This document shows, in pieces, positions 10,060-21,239 of a stretch of DNA of 64,000 nucleotides; within the stretch, counting starts at the first letter, position 1; each line of letters starts with the position of its first letter. This DNA is from Phlegmacium glaucopus (taxonomy: Eukaryota > Basidiomycota > Agaricomycetes > Agaricales > Cortinariaceae): the NCBI GenBank assembly GCA_015039465.1, contig MU130626.1:119363-183362 (forward strand), read 5' to 3'. The notes under the pieces are model-generated. The model ran no database searches, was not told where the DNA came from, and saw only the letters and a program-made list of their open reading frames with translations. The translations under genes were made by a program, and so were the position numbers.

Positions 10060-11720
10060 ATGGAATGTAGCCCAAGCACCAGCGCATCCACCATTCGCGC
10101 TCTTCACACGAGTCTTTCAGAACTCGCAGAACAGCCCACAACTTCCACTTCTCATGTCTCACCTTTAGCTTCATCGCCAGAGTCAAGCCCTTCACCGCCA
10201 GATAGCCCTTCTACAGACTCTGTGTCTTCACTACCTTCAGTTTCTTCTTCTTTTTTCTTTAGCAGCTCTGCAGCAGCGAGTCCTCCACAGCAAGGATCTA
10301 ATCCACGATCTGGATCAAGTCGACAGTCCGAGCACGGCTTAGATCAGGAGCATGGACTCATCATACCGTCCCTTACTCTTTCTGCTGCGTTAAAGAGGCC
10401 GACACCGTTTGGCCAGACTCTAGGTGACCTACGGTTGTTAGTTTTAGGTGCTCAAGGTGCTGGGAAGAGTTTCTTGACGGGCTTATTGATGGAAGATAAT
10501 GAAGATGTAGTAGAAGTTGGGACATGGGAAGACTCTGACGATCATGCTGGGAAAGTGTTGAGAGCTTCTACGGATTGGGTGGAGGTTAAGGATGGACTTG
10601 GATTGGAGAGGTTTGAGCCGTTGAGAAACGTAGAGATCGTGGAACTGCCTGGGTACGGTTATGATACAGATGTGAGTCATTTCCCCCCTGAATCCCTTCT
10701 TTGGCTTATATTCTAATATCCACCTTGACAGATAAATGAATTAACTAAGAATCTGAAAGACATCATCGAGATGCCTTTCCACAGTATCTCTGAGGTTCTT
10801 CATCCAGACAATCAGCCATCAGCCATTGTAGCCAGCTTACTCTCATCTCCATCATCACCACTCTATACAGGTCTCATATTTCTCCTTCCATCTGGTAGGT
10901 CATATTCTTCCGAATGGCCCTATCTCTAGACTGAAATTATTCCTTAGCACCGACTCTCCTTGATCTCTCCATTATCGAATCTCTGGAGTCGCACATACCT
11001 ATCATAGTCCTCCCTCGGCTTTCAGGCCCGCATCGGGGACCTAATACTCCAGGTGTTGAGAAAAGGAAATTCAAACTGTCGTCCTTCAAACCGACGTCGG
11101 CGGTGGCATTAAGGACAGGGTTGTTCCATTCTCCGGAGACGGTGGCGTTATTGAGAGGGGAGGCAGTGGACAGGTTTCTGAGGTGGCGGGAAGTAGAACG
11201 TGCTGTTAAAGAAATCAAATCCGCCGGAAAGAGGAAGAGAGATCAAGAACAAGAGACAACAACGGGAAGGTGGACGAAAGCCCAATGGGAATTGGAATGG
11301 ATGGAAAGCCATTCACTTCATGTAGCGAGACGGATAAGGGAAGGAACTATCACCCAGAGAGCTGTTGAAAGGACTCTAAACCATCAGAGGGAGCCTAATC
11401 ATCAACTGCTTTCCACCGATTATCTTTCTGGACACCTTCGCGGCCATGACGATGATTCTCCGAATGTGTACGACCCCAATGAGGAGAAGAATGAACATTA
11501 CCAAGGTTCACCTTCCTCGTCGATATCTTCAGATCCTCTGCACCTTCCATCTCTCTTTTTTTTCTCTCTTTCCTTGTTCGTTCCTCTGAAGAGTAGGGTG
11601 AACCAGTGTGCAAGAGGTTTATGGGGGGATTGGAATTGGAAACTCTCTACGATGCAGGTGGCTATCGTCGGTGGCGTTGGATTCTGTTTTGGATTGGGGG
11701 TTGGATTTTTTTCTCGGTAA
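10060..11720 (+). CDS. Septin-type P-loop GTPase with C-terminal membrane anchor
   Basis: Three exons, 10060-10671, 10732-10894 and 10948-11720, give 515 aa. The start is chosen for its CCACCATGG context. Residues 1-105 are Ser/Pro-rich and probably disordered. A G domain follows: G1 GAQGAGKS near residue 130 and a G3-like ELPGYGYD near residue 198. No canonical G4 (AKAD) is visible; the equivalent strand is IPIIVLPRLS. The C-terminal third is basic (KSAGKRKRDQ) and coiled, ending in a glycine-rich hydrophobic segment VAIVGGVGFCFGLGVGFF, a likely tail anchor. It resembles the agaricomycete septin-type G-domain proteins that are distinct from the core septins. It is head-to-tail with another tail-anchored gene 125 bp downstream. 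Confidence 0.8.
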
Positions 11721-11844
11721 TATGTATTCATATATGTAATATAATTGCAATGTACATCGACTATTGTAAGTATTTACGATACAATCTATTTATAGTCTCA
11801 TCATTCAGCTCCTCACTTTAACCACGTTGATTTACTTTTGTCTC

Positions 11845-12746
11845 ATGGCCTTCTTCCTTCCCTCATCTACATCTACATCTACTACCTCTTTATCACCGTC
11901 TCCTCTACCTGTGCTACGTCCACTTCAAGATTCGGAGGATGAGAGCGAACGGAGCCACAATGAAGTAGCATCTGGACTAAGGCATCGGTCTGACGATATT
12001 CCAATGACACGAAGTGGATTTACTATGTTTGGGTTACTCAACCGGCGGATAGTCTACCTATCCGACGAATCTGCTTCAGAATTCAGTTCGCCTGAAGATA
12101 GTTCCGAGAGTGAGGTCGAATCATCATGGACGCGGAGAGCCACGTTCGGCGATGACGATGGTGATCATGATAAAAATACGAGGTCGTCACATACAACACG
12201 AGAGGATGCAAGATCTCCAAGCAGGCGTCGTCGGCGAAGCCCAGAAAGTCATGAAGTGGTGGCGTTACACGGACCTAGTGCTGGAACCAGTCAGAGTGTT
12301 CATGTACATCAACCTCGAAGGTCACCCGGGTCCAATGTGGCACCTTCAGCGAATCAAATTGAGGAGGAGGAAGAAGCTGTAACGAGAAGAAAGAGAAGTA
12401 GCCATCGTAGACATGGCTCTACAGAAATAGATCGAAGCGCCAGAAGGGAGGCGAAACTGCGCAACCGACGTGGCATCGTCTATGAAGCCTTTATTTGTAC
12501 GTTCCAAAAGTTGTCAACCTTTGTTCTACTATCGATTTATCCTTGATCATTCTCATTCCCTCAAAATTTCCTTCTCAACTCCGCTGTCTTCCAAACCACG
12601 TCCATGCAGCACGGGATTTTTTCCTTATTATTATACTATGTTTCGGACTGGTTTGTGCGTGGATCGTACTTGCTCGGCCGATAATGATGAATTGGTTTGG
12701 AAGTAGAAATGGGGATGCGTATATGTACATGTACATAGATGGATGA
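11845..12746 (+). CDS. Tail-anchored Ser/Arg-rich protein, function unknown
   Basis: Exon 11845-12496 and exon 12610-12746 (113-bp intron, GTACGT donor, GCAG acceptor) give 262 aa. The splice is supported because it joins the basic, Arg/Ser-rich, acidic-patch N-terminal part to a clear membrane segment, FFLIIILCFGLVCAWIVLA, followed by a short polar tail. Reading through the intron would lose that segment. Residues 1-210 are low-complexity (SSTSTSTTS, SRRRRRS, EEEEEA) and probably disordered and cytoplasmic. I do not recognise the family. Its start lies 125 bp after the stop of the septin-like gene, which also ends in a membrane anchor. Confidence 0.6.
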
Positions 12747-14499
12747 AGAAGAGCCTCCGAGAATCAGGTGGTGGCCCTTGCCTAAGTATAACATTGGCCG
12801 GTGTGTAATTTCATACAGAGATGAAACTCATAACCGTTGAAAAGTGATTCTTAGATGCCAAGCTTCCCTCTAGGAAGGTGTAATTATTATAACCCGACGA
12901 ATTCAGAGACATTCGTCATAGAAGGCTCATTTCACATTAATACATTGTCTTTTTTCTAGAATTGTGCTGCGAAGCGATGCCAAGTGCCCTGGCTATTTGT
13001 TTTTTCCCAGATGTACCTACTGCTACTTGGAGGGTTGTCGCAGATCAGATGAACCGATATCATTCTGGCACCAACAACACATCATTATAATTAATCCTCC
13101 TTTCCTCAAACACAGGACTCCACGAGTCGGACAAATCCAACGAGAAGCCTGGGCATACTTGATACGACCTAGTCTTCAGTAAGATGCATTTCGTCGTGTT
13201 CTTCAAAAAAACCAGCGGCAACGCGTCGTCACCAGATTCTTTATTCATTCGCATGTAATATCGTTTTTTTTTGCTGTACATTAAACTTCCAACAATAAAG
13301 TTCAAATTCAGAGGTGAAGCTGCCGAATCCAACTGGTATTCTATTGTGCATTGAAAGAGTTCTGGGGATCGATGGTACGGAGAAATGAATCAGTCTACAT
13401 GACAATTGAACAGTGGTGCTCAGATATCGAAATAAAAGCATTTATAACAAGCAGATTCAAAACTACTGCATAAATAACCCATCCTCGTGGTTCAAGTTCT
13501 TCCGTTCGTCAACTCCGCAGAAGGTTAAATTATAATTATCACTCTTCACTTTCGCTAGCACTCCAGGCCGACATGAATTTCATGAATATGGAAGGAAGAC
13601 TCTGAACTGGTTTCATTATTCATAAGGCCCAAGATGATAATTGTGAAGATGTACTTAGTTTGTAAAACGAAGTAAGAGAAAGATAAGTAGGGCTATGATC
13701 GAGACGTGGGGTAAAGTTTCAAAGGCTTTTGGGATAAAGAATATGGACCTAGGGTTGGTAACGGGTGCTGGGCTGAATTGGGGCTGAACCAACCAGCCAA
13801 CGAGAGAAACCACTGGCACTGGAAGCGGTTGATGTCCCAATATTTATAGTAGAAGTAGTTCATTGTAGGATTTTGCGCCAAAATCCGTGCGCTGCGAAAC
13901 TGATACTGTGGAATCCGACTTCCACGGTTTCGATGCTGAACTCGACTGACGATATTTACAATTTGTCTTTGTTTGTCTGGGCGCCTTTTGTAAATTAACT
14001 GGTTGGCGTGAAATAGTGATCCGTGTGCTTGATGGCAGTAAGCAGATAAGAAAGGATTAGCTAATCGAGACTCTTCGAAACATGACAGACTCCCAACTTT
14101 TACCAGATTCCTCAGTCTCCGAATTCACGCTACCGCCATCTTGGAGAATGCTAGAATCTCCATTGCACCTCACAGTCTTTTCTAGCAGATGCGCATGTCC
14201 GGCCGAGACATTTTTAGCAAGCCTCTTCGAACATGCCTACTTCCTTATCGCGAATGAGTTTAACAATAACCATTGGCCAGGATGGATGTGAGGGAATGTT
14301 GTTGTAAAATTCAGGTACTAGGTCTCGGAGAGCAGGCAGACGTGTCCATGACGTTGATTATGATATCAACGGGCTGCTATTCTTTACTCAACCTATTCCA
14401 TTTTTCCTTCTTTGGTGACCCAAGTAGATGACTTCTTTCCTAACTAGACCCAACGAGCAGATCGAAGACATGCACAACTACTATATTGTAAAACCTGCT
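12747..14499. other. Intergenic, no supported gene
   Basis: Short frames at 13060-13441, 13655-13881 and 14082-14291 have no family resemblance and no splice partners. The lower end may contain further decayed 3' sequence of the dynactin pseudogene, but I cannot show it. A TTTAGATGCCRAGCTGC repeat (about 16 bp, two to three units) sits at 14498-14545. Confidence 0.5.
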
Positions 14500-15960
14500 T
14501 TAGACGCCAAGCTGCTTTAGATGCCGAGCTGCTTTAGATGCCAAGTGGCGGAAGAATAGGTAGCAGCCTGTAACGTCGCTATCTAGGATGTCAGGATAGG
14601 GGATGTCCCGGATGTGGAAAGCAAACAAAAAGGAAGCACACAAACTTAGACAACGATTAGCAGCTCTTTTGACTCCCTTGCCTCCAAGCTCAGCTCAACA
14701 TCAGTATTTTTTTGCGGACGGCGGATCCTTCATGGCGGAGGATTGTAGTTGACACCATAGCAGCAGTTTGAGATGTTGCCGAAGCCAGCTCAGTTTGGGC
14801 GGTCTGGAGTTGTCAAGTATGCTGTGCGTAATTAATGAGACGAGTGGCGATTGACATCAACAACTAAAATGGCTAAGGTAGGAGAGAACGTACATCTGTA
14901 GCTGTATAACGAGTTCTCGGAATTGGTTGATAGTGTGGTCCAAATCCTGACATAAGTGACTCTTCGAGAGCTTCACTCTCCGGAAGTTGGTCCTGAATGC
15001 TATCACAAACCAAGGATTTCGCGGAGTTGTCTCTTTTTCCCCATGGTTCTCATCGGAGAGTTCCTTGAGACCCTCAAGATCTTCAATGGTAATTCACATT
15101 CTATACGCAAGAATAATAAGGAAGAAATAGGGAGGCTAGGAACGGAAGATATACCTTGCCAAGTATGAAGCTGCATTCCGTCAATCGTATGTCTATGTCT
15201 TCGAAACCAAGTATATCATCCAGTCAGTCCTTCAGCCATTTGATTTCGAAGTCGGCATTGGCAAGTTGAATAAGAATCTCTTCGTAAGATTCTCAACAGT
15301 GGCAACATCCTTTTTTGCATTTCGTATACCCGTTTACGATGTGATTGATTTGTTTCTTGCGTCGTGTCTCGCAACCTGAGAACCAAAAAAAGTTAGACGA
15401 TGGAATAACGATCGCTATGAGAAATACCATACCATGAGAGCCTCCTTGAGTCGTTCATGTTGTTTATCATAACAGACAATTTCAACTCTGCCTCAACCGC
15501 CTGTGCCCTCCTCTCCCGCAACTTCCTTATCTAACACGGCCATTTCCAGTTGTTGTTATGCGTCAACAAGGGCGGGTTTCGGCGAGTTGTAATAGTTGCA
15601 TCTGGTTGTTTTGATTTGCACCAGTGAGCTCGTCCTGGAGTTTTCTGAATTTGGCTTGAAGCTTGGGAAAGAAAGATTGCAATTCAGCGCGACGTTCTTG
15701 TCTGGCTGGCTTGCATGAGTTTCGTGTGGTCTACTGGTCGGGCTTCTAGAACGCGGACTTTTGCGCATACTTCTTGCAAGCTACGAGGTAGTCAGTCAAG
15801 GAACAAAATTTTATTATATGATTTACGTACCACTGAGAGAGACGACGAGAGGCGGAAAACTCGAGTTTCGTCCGATGACCAAGGCACTCTGACTGGTGAT
15901 CATAGTCGTCGCATTACAGAAGCACCAGATAGAAGATTGACGATTCGATGACGAACAACC
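14500..15960 (-). pseudogene. Decayed dynactin subunit p150 (p150Glued/Ssm4-type) gene
   Basis: Minus-strand pieces in order match the dynactin p150 coiled-coil and following region: LQEVCAKVRVLEARP (about 15780), PKLQAKFRKLQDELTGANQ (about 15650), LEMAVLDKEVA (about 15540), LRDTTQETNQSHRKRVYEM (about 15350), the LIQLAN..LKDQLDD and RLTE stretch (15200-15290), QDLDHTINQFRELVIQLQ (about 14920), QTAQTELASATSQTAAM (about 14790) and SDVTGCYLFFRHLASKA (about 14560). These lie in different frames, separated by single-base shifts (for example an extra G near 15512) and stops, while intron borders (GTACGT..CGTAG at 15833-15782) persist. The N-terminal CAP-Gly domain is not found. The gene was probably a duplicate of an essential locus elsewhere. 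Confidence 0.8.
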
Positions 15961-16771
15961 AGAGATGTAGCAAGTGTGCAGGTGGGGATGGTCCAAGTGG
16001 TGCCGTATTACTTAGGTGCCGTGAATGCTGGATATACATTTGAAGCATTAGACGACGCTGCTGAGCTGCCTCAGCTGGTTACCGAGATCACCGAATCCAG
16101 GGTTTGCCATCCAATCAGACTCTATAGGTTCGAAGCAAGCCCTTCCAGGAACTCGCAGGATGGCCTGCAAAGGTGTACAAATAAACATCGGACTGCGAAA
16201 ATGGGGCTTGTGCTGAGCCTACAGACTCTATCGCCAGTTGGATTATATACTTAAATTTAAATACTCGTCGACTTGAATATTTGAATGGGGAAAACCCTTT
16301 GGTAGGGTTCCATCTTAAATGCCTGTGGGATCTGGAAGAGAGTATAACCGAACAGTGGCAACAGTGTTGCAATATTTCGCAGCTAGAGCAATGAAATAAT
16401 GACTAGGTATATGTTAGACGAAGTAATTAAAATAGTAAACGAATGAACTCACGTCTCAACTTTTGGTAAAAGTTGAGACTTGCTACACTAAAATTCGTGA
16501 GTAATAAATGTGACCGTAATGTGACACAAGATAAAAGAAACGATAAGATATAAGATGTAAGATGATAAAAGATTAAGGAATGAAATCAACGAGTCAAAAC
16601 TCGTATACCTCAACAAACAGTGCTGTAGTTGTCCAATTTCGCTTTTCCGGCCTACTTCTGCATCGTTTTCCAATCTAATCATGTCTTTATTACGGACGTC
16701 TATTCGTCGACTGAGTCCGGTAAATGTATCTCTATACGATATATATAAATATATAAATATATAAATATAAT
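15961..16771. other. Intergenic, no supported gene
   Basis: Any N-terminal dynactin sequence above 15960 is unrecognisable. Holds a perfect hairpin at 16453-16479 and an ATATAAAT microsatellite at about 16738-16770 next to the terpene synthase stop. Confidence 0.5.
16453..16479. repeat. Perfect 12-bp-arm hairpin
   Basis: Arms GTCTCAACTTTT and AAAAGTTGAGAC separated by three bases (GGT). It lies about 300 bp past the stop codon of sesquiterpene synthase 1, on the far side of an AT-rich tract. Could be a small MITE core or a transcript-end hairpin. Confidence 0.7.
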
Positions 16772-18033
16772 TTATGCTACTACGATTTCAAGTTCGAGTT
16801 GTTCTCTGGTAATATATCCTGAGGCGGGGGGAAGGAGGGTGATCATCCGACATTGCTGCACCTTTAATCCATCCTCTCCATAATATCTGTTGGTCTCATA
16901 ACTCCACGTGTCGTAACCACGAACACACCTAGCGACTAGATCAATGTACACTCTAACTGCTTGATCTATCTCCTCGCCCCAAGACGGAAGAGCACGGCTG
17001 TTGCTCAGGAAATGGGAAATCGTTTTGGATGCGTATCCAGAAAGCCAGTATAATGCTTGCTGCAGATCGAGATGGTATTCTTGCATTATTGCGGTTACAA
17101 TATTGTGTCCATCGAGCCCACGTGCACGCTCGAGTCTATATGAGTGCATGTCCTTCAAATATCCATGAGTGTCGCGCCGTCAAAGATATTAATTAGGTGA
17201 CTTACATTCGTGGCTAAGATGAGGTCAGTGGCATTCTCAATGAGAGATATCATGAGGGGATGCTGAAAGACTTCGTCTGGGATATTCAACCCAAGTCCAA
17301 AGAATGAGAATGTTGGTTTCGCTCCGCAGGTATCTCGCCTGAGAGCTACATAGTCGTCAACTGTTCTGAGGTGACCGGCAGCCCTGTCTTCTGCTTCCAC
17401 GATGATGGACTTCGTATAGGCGTCAAAGTCAGCAATAAACCTCTCCATGGCAGGGGGGTCCTCTCCGACAACACTGACAGTCCGTTCAAAAAATCTAGAT
17501 AACTCACAATTAATACATCATTTTTTCCTAAACGTTTATGACTCACTGTTCTGCCATTGTTGTTATTTTACTGTGCGACGGCTCAATGCTGGCCTCCCTA
17601 CGTCTGAAGGCATCCATTACATCGTTAGCGATTTGTATTGCCTCGGATTTGTTTGCGACGTCCGTATATTCGTCGAAGGCGAAGTAAAAACTCATCAAAT
17701 CGCAGGTGATTCGGAGATGTTCTAATTGTGAATCAACATCATATATGAGGGATGCCAAGAAAAGCGGGACCAACCTTTGCTTTGTAGCGGCCCAACTAGC
17801 GCGGCCAAATGATCTAGGAAAAACCGGTCAGCATTCATGAAGAAGATGGCGACAAGTGAATATTAAGTACTAAAATCGCAAGCATTGAACTTTCGCATCT
17901 GGGCTGGCTCAAATAAAGCCAGAGACTCTACCCAGGCATTAGCTTCGTCCCTGACCTCGGAAAGCATAGGATTGAAGACGCGTTTCCAAGGCCAAGTGAC
18001 TAGCAGGTCGGGAATGGTGTATTGAGAAGACAT
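16772..18033 (-). CDS. Sesquiterpene synthase 1 (trichodiene/protoilludene-synthase-like)
   Basis: Five minus-strand exons, 17871-18033, 17775-17813, 17547-17721, 17206-17494 and 16772-17152 (introns 52-57 bp), give 348 aa with no stops. It has the class I terpene cyclase motifs: the aspartate-rich metal site FAFDEYTD near residue 93 and the NSE triad NDMHSYRLE near residue 222, then a conserved RY near the C-terminus (TNRYYGEDG). Length, motif type and intron positions fit basidiomycete farnesyl-diphosphate cyclases; which sesquiterpene is made cannot be read from sequence. Soluble, no signal peptide. Its paralogue at 35088-36372 has the same exon lengths throughout. No P450 or other tailoring gene adjoins it. 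The expected TATA box lies 63 bp upstream. Confidence 0.93.
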
Positions 18034-18095
18034 GTTTAACAGGAGATATCTGGAGGCTGGAAGTTGGCTGTCGAAAACTTCCTTGAATCAGTCCT

Positions 18096-18103
18096 TTATA
18101 TAA
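18096..18103 (-). promoter_or_regulatory. TATA box of sesquiterpene synthase 1
   Basis: TATATAAA on the minus strand, about 63 bp before the ATG at 18033. The paralogue has the same element at nearly the same distance (35015-35022). Confidence 0.6.
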
Positions 18104-18871
18104 TGATAAAATTCGGGATTTGTCCAGGAGCAAATGAAGCTGTACCGGGCTGAATTTCGATTTGAGACCTCCGCGACTCATACACATCCGGGAATAGGCA
18201 CATCCGGGAATAGCGAAGAGCTTGTCAAACAATCAATCCGCAAAATCAGTTCAAAACAGTTCCATCACAAGCACCAGGAATTCAGAATTTCGAATATCAC
18301 TGCCCCTTTGAATCCTCCTCCAATTTCATGGCCAGGAACTCTGCCGGCTCTATTTTAACGCCGGGCAAGTGTTTGGTACAGCAATCATGAGACCGATACG
18401 CATGGCTGAAGCCTGACACGAGTCAAAATAATGCTGCTTCTATCTTTTTGTTTCTCCGAAGAGATCCCTTTAGTTCACGGCCTTAATTATCTGTGTGTGT
18501 TTCATTTCCTTTTCAGTGCAATCTATTGACATCAAGAATGCAACGAGAAAAAAAAATATGATCGAGAGGATCAAAAGGTCCTGGTGAACGCTGGTGTCGA
18601 ACGCCAGCGTTCCAACATTCAGTGCAGGTATAATCTCGGAATTACAATCACTTTTTCGCCTGAAAAGAACTTGATAGGACGACTTTCCACCATAGACCGG
18701 AGGAAGAGGAAGTGTATTACCGAGAAAAGATGGCCTGCGATGAAATTAACTTCGCGAGAACGCCACGTACGTAGTTTTGGATAGGATGCATGTTAGGCAC
18801 TGTCAACAACTGCCAATCCGACACTGTTCAAGTTTGTTATCCGGATTCGTCTCAGAAAAAAAAAACATGTA
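18104..18871. promoter_or_regulatory. Upstream region of sesquiterpene synthase 1 with conserved block
   Basis: The block 18555-18640 (contains GATCAAAAGG and AACATTCAGNGCAGGTATAAT) matches the reverse complement of 34501-34590, which lies at the same distance (about 510-600 bp) upstream of the paralogue. It is either a shared regulatory region or a residue of the duplication. No gene seen. Confidence 0.55.
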
Positions 18872-19406
18872 CAGCCCTTTGCATCTGGGATTAACGTTTG
18901 AACCCCGCAAGTGTCACGTGACAGTTTTCCCAAGCCAGCCAATCTTATCGTTTGATCACTGGCACTGCTCTTCGGCGTCTCTCCCAACTACGAGAGCGCT
19001 TCCCATTAGTCCGATCTAAGCTAGCTTTATCAAATGGGCTATATCCGAGCTCCTACAAAAATTTCACCGTTTCGTGTCTGCTTGAACCCAAAAAAAGTAT
19101 CAATGTATATGCAATCGTATTAATCCAGTAAATGTGGCCGTCGTGATGCTGTCCGAAGACTCCGAACTTCATGGGATCGGTGGTACATTAAAATATCCGC
19201 AATGGTACCAATTGAGCAGTCAGCTATCTCGGCAAATTTCCTGTATGACCACTTGTTCTGAACGCGCCATTGAACCACTTGATCGCGCAGATCCCTTGAA
19301 AGTGCATGAGCCATTGGTGAAGCTTTGAAATTTTGAAGCTATAGATTGGCTGGGAAAGACCCCACGTGACCCATATGTAAAAAAAAAAAAACGATGCAAA
19401 GGGCTG
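18872..19406. mobile_element. Deleted Tc1/mariner element with TA target duplication
   Basis: Inverted termini CAGCCCTTTGCATC (18872) and GATGCAAAGGGCTG (to 19406), each flanked by TA (18870-18871, 19407-19408). Sub-terminal sequence is also inverted (CACGTGACNNTTTCCCA..CCAGCCAATCT near both ends). The 535-bp element retains only the N-terminal helix-turn-helix of a transposase (19120-19314, minus), so it is an internally deleted, non-autonomous copy. Confidence 0.88.
19120..19314 (-). pseudogene. Tc1/mariner transposase fragment (N-terminal HTH)
   Basis: Minus strand encodes MAHALSRDLRDQVVQWRVQN, then WSYRKFAEIADCSIGTIADI, the paired-like helix-turn-helix that opens agaricomycete Tc1/mariner transposases. 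After about 48 residues the similarity stops; the DDE catalytic domain is absent. Its position inside matching terminal repeats confirms the assignment. Confidence 0.85.
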
Positions 19407-21239
19407 TAAACAAACATGGGAACAGCTTCATAGTCATGATACCCTGGTTAAGGGGCTTCGGCATATATCAGAGGACATACTGACAGGGCCTCAATGTTCA
19501 ACGTTCAACGTTCAACATTATTTGTACATACCCAGGGGCCAGAGCTTAGAGCTTGAAACACGGATCAAGTGTTTATGTCATGAAAAGGATCGAATGGCCT
19601 AATAATAGGTTTAATGATATGCTAATTGATGGGATCTGGCGGGGCCGACGAGTCGGATGATCTCTTCAACTTGACATCTTCAACTTAGAATCAGGACTCG
19701 GAGCAGGTAACGGAGCAGGTAACGGAGCAGGATAGAACGGAAATACTAAACGAAATTTTATAAAGCCTTAACCGAGTAGGCAGCCACTCAAGAATGACTT
19801 GGGAAAATCATTTCAAGATGACAATTGTATTTGTGAAAGAGATTGAGCTCATCGTAGCGAAAAACTTAGCCATTCCGCCGCTCTTTAGGCCTGTCAAATT
19901 AATAGCGGAAAGTGATCCATGCAGACTCGGGCGATACCCAAGAAAAGGGTTTAGTGCAGTATATGTTGCCATGTGGCATCATAATATGATCATATGTATA
20001 ACTTGCGGGCCCGTAAGTACCTCCGGTGGCATAAAACAATTATGATCTGTTGTCACCAGAACTTAGAATGACTTACTGTCCAGTATAACTCGAAACAATC
20101 CAGTATGATCGCTGGTCATAAATAAGTATGTGGTCAACGCCTGACAAGCGAGGGGTATTCCACTAATCACGGTAACGGACGCCCACTCAGTCATAGATCC
20201 GGTTCCATCTATCGACAATGGTTTCCATTTTCGGCTGAAGGGCCAAGAATGAAGACTATAATCTGATTCTGTACTCTTTTAGTTTTTGGTTGATTTCTTG
20301 GAGAGACTGGTGACTGGATGGGGAATCCATACTTCACCATTTAGCTCGACATACATATTATGTCGATTTCGTGTTTCACTGGGTATATGTATCTTCTGCC
20401 CACTTGATTGGCCCATGGAGCCGGCATTTTCTTCTAATATCACCCCGGCACTTATCCAGCCAATAGTATTCTGAAAATTAAACGGTTGCCATCTACAAGA
20501 CTGCAACCAGATGATTTCAAATTGAAAAATTCCCTTCATCATGGTTCAAGCAGGTTCACGCCTGTTCACACTCCACAAAGCTCCTCAAAGCTCCTCAAAG
20601 CTCCCACCGCTAGTAGAACAAGTATACCCCGGTGGGGCATTCTGTGGGTAAATATCATTGATCTCACTTAGCCTTCAGATCAAATTCGCACGTGGTGGAG
20701 TTGATCTACACCAGGTTTGTTCGTTTAAAGGATTTAGTTGCGTCATTTCAACGTGGTTCGGAGCATCATGGTAACCATCTTGATCTACACCTCTAGCAGA
20801 ACTTCGCGTTAAACTGCAAAATATTACCCTCTCATGGTCTCGCTATTCCTTTATATCTTACTGTATGACCTCTTGGATTCTGGCAACTTCAGAGGGGCCC
20901 AACTTGGTTCAACACATGATTGAATTCGTTCCGAAGTTCAATGTTGTCATGCTGTAGGCGTTCATAATTAACCTATGTTAGGAGTACACCCATTTGGTGA
21001 GGTGGGAATGATACGGGTGTCTGTATAAATACGGCGCTACAGGTTACTGTACCACTATTAGTTCCCTTTGTTTCCCTCCCGCTCTCCCTAAGCTCTTTGT
21101 AAGATCCTCTTTCAACTTTTGGAGTTTGGATATTTGACTGATTCATCCCTAGCTTGCAAAAAATAATTATATTTTCCAAGGTGATATTGCCATTCCTATT
21201 TCTTTTTGATGTGGATATACTGAAGATCGGATTCAACAG
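19407..21239. other. Intergenic, no supported gene
   Basis: Contains short direct repeats: GTTCAAC three times near 19501, GGAGCAGGTAAC near 19700 and CAAAGCTCCT near 20575. Frames at 19794 and 20279-20542 resemble nothing. A TATAAAT element at 21024-21030 lies about 210 bp before the next start codon. Confidence 0.5.

Noticed and set aside
13060..13881. Several 60-90 codon minus-strand frames
   Set aside because: No start context, splice partners, composition or motif support; likely chance in AT-rich intergenic DNA.
20279..20542. 87-codon minus-strand frame before the secreted-protein gene
   Set aside because: No recognisable domain, no splice continuation, and no start context better than chance.
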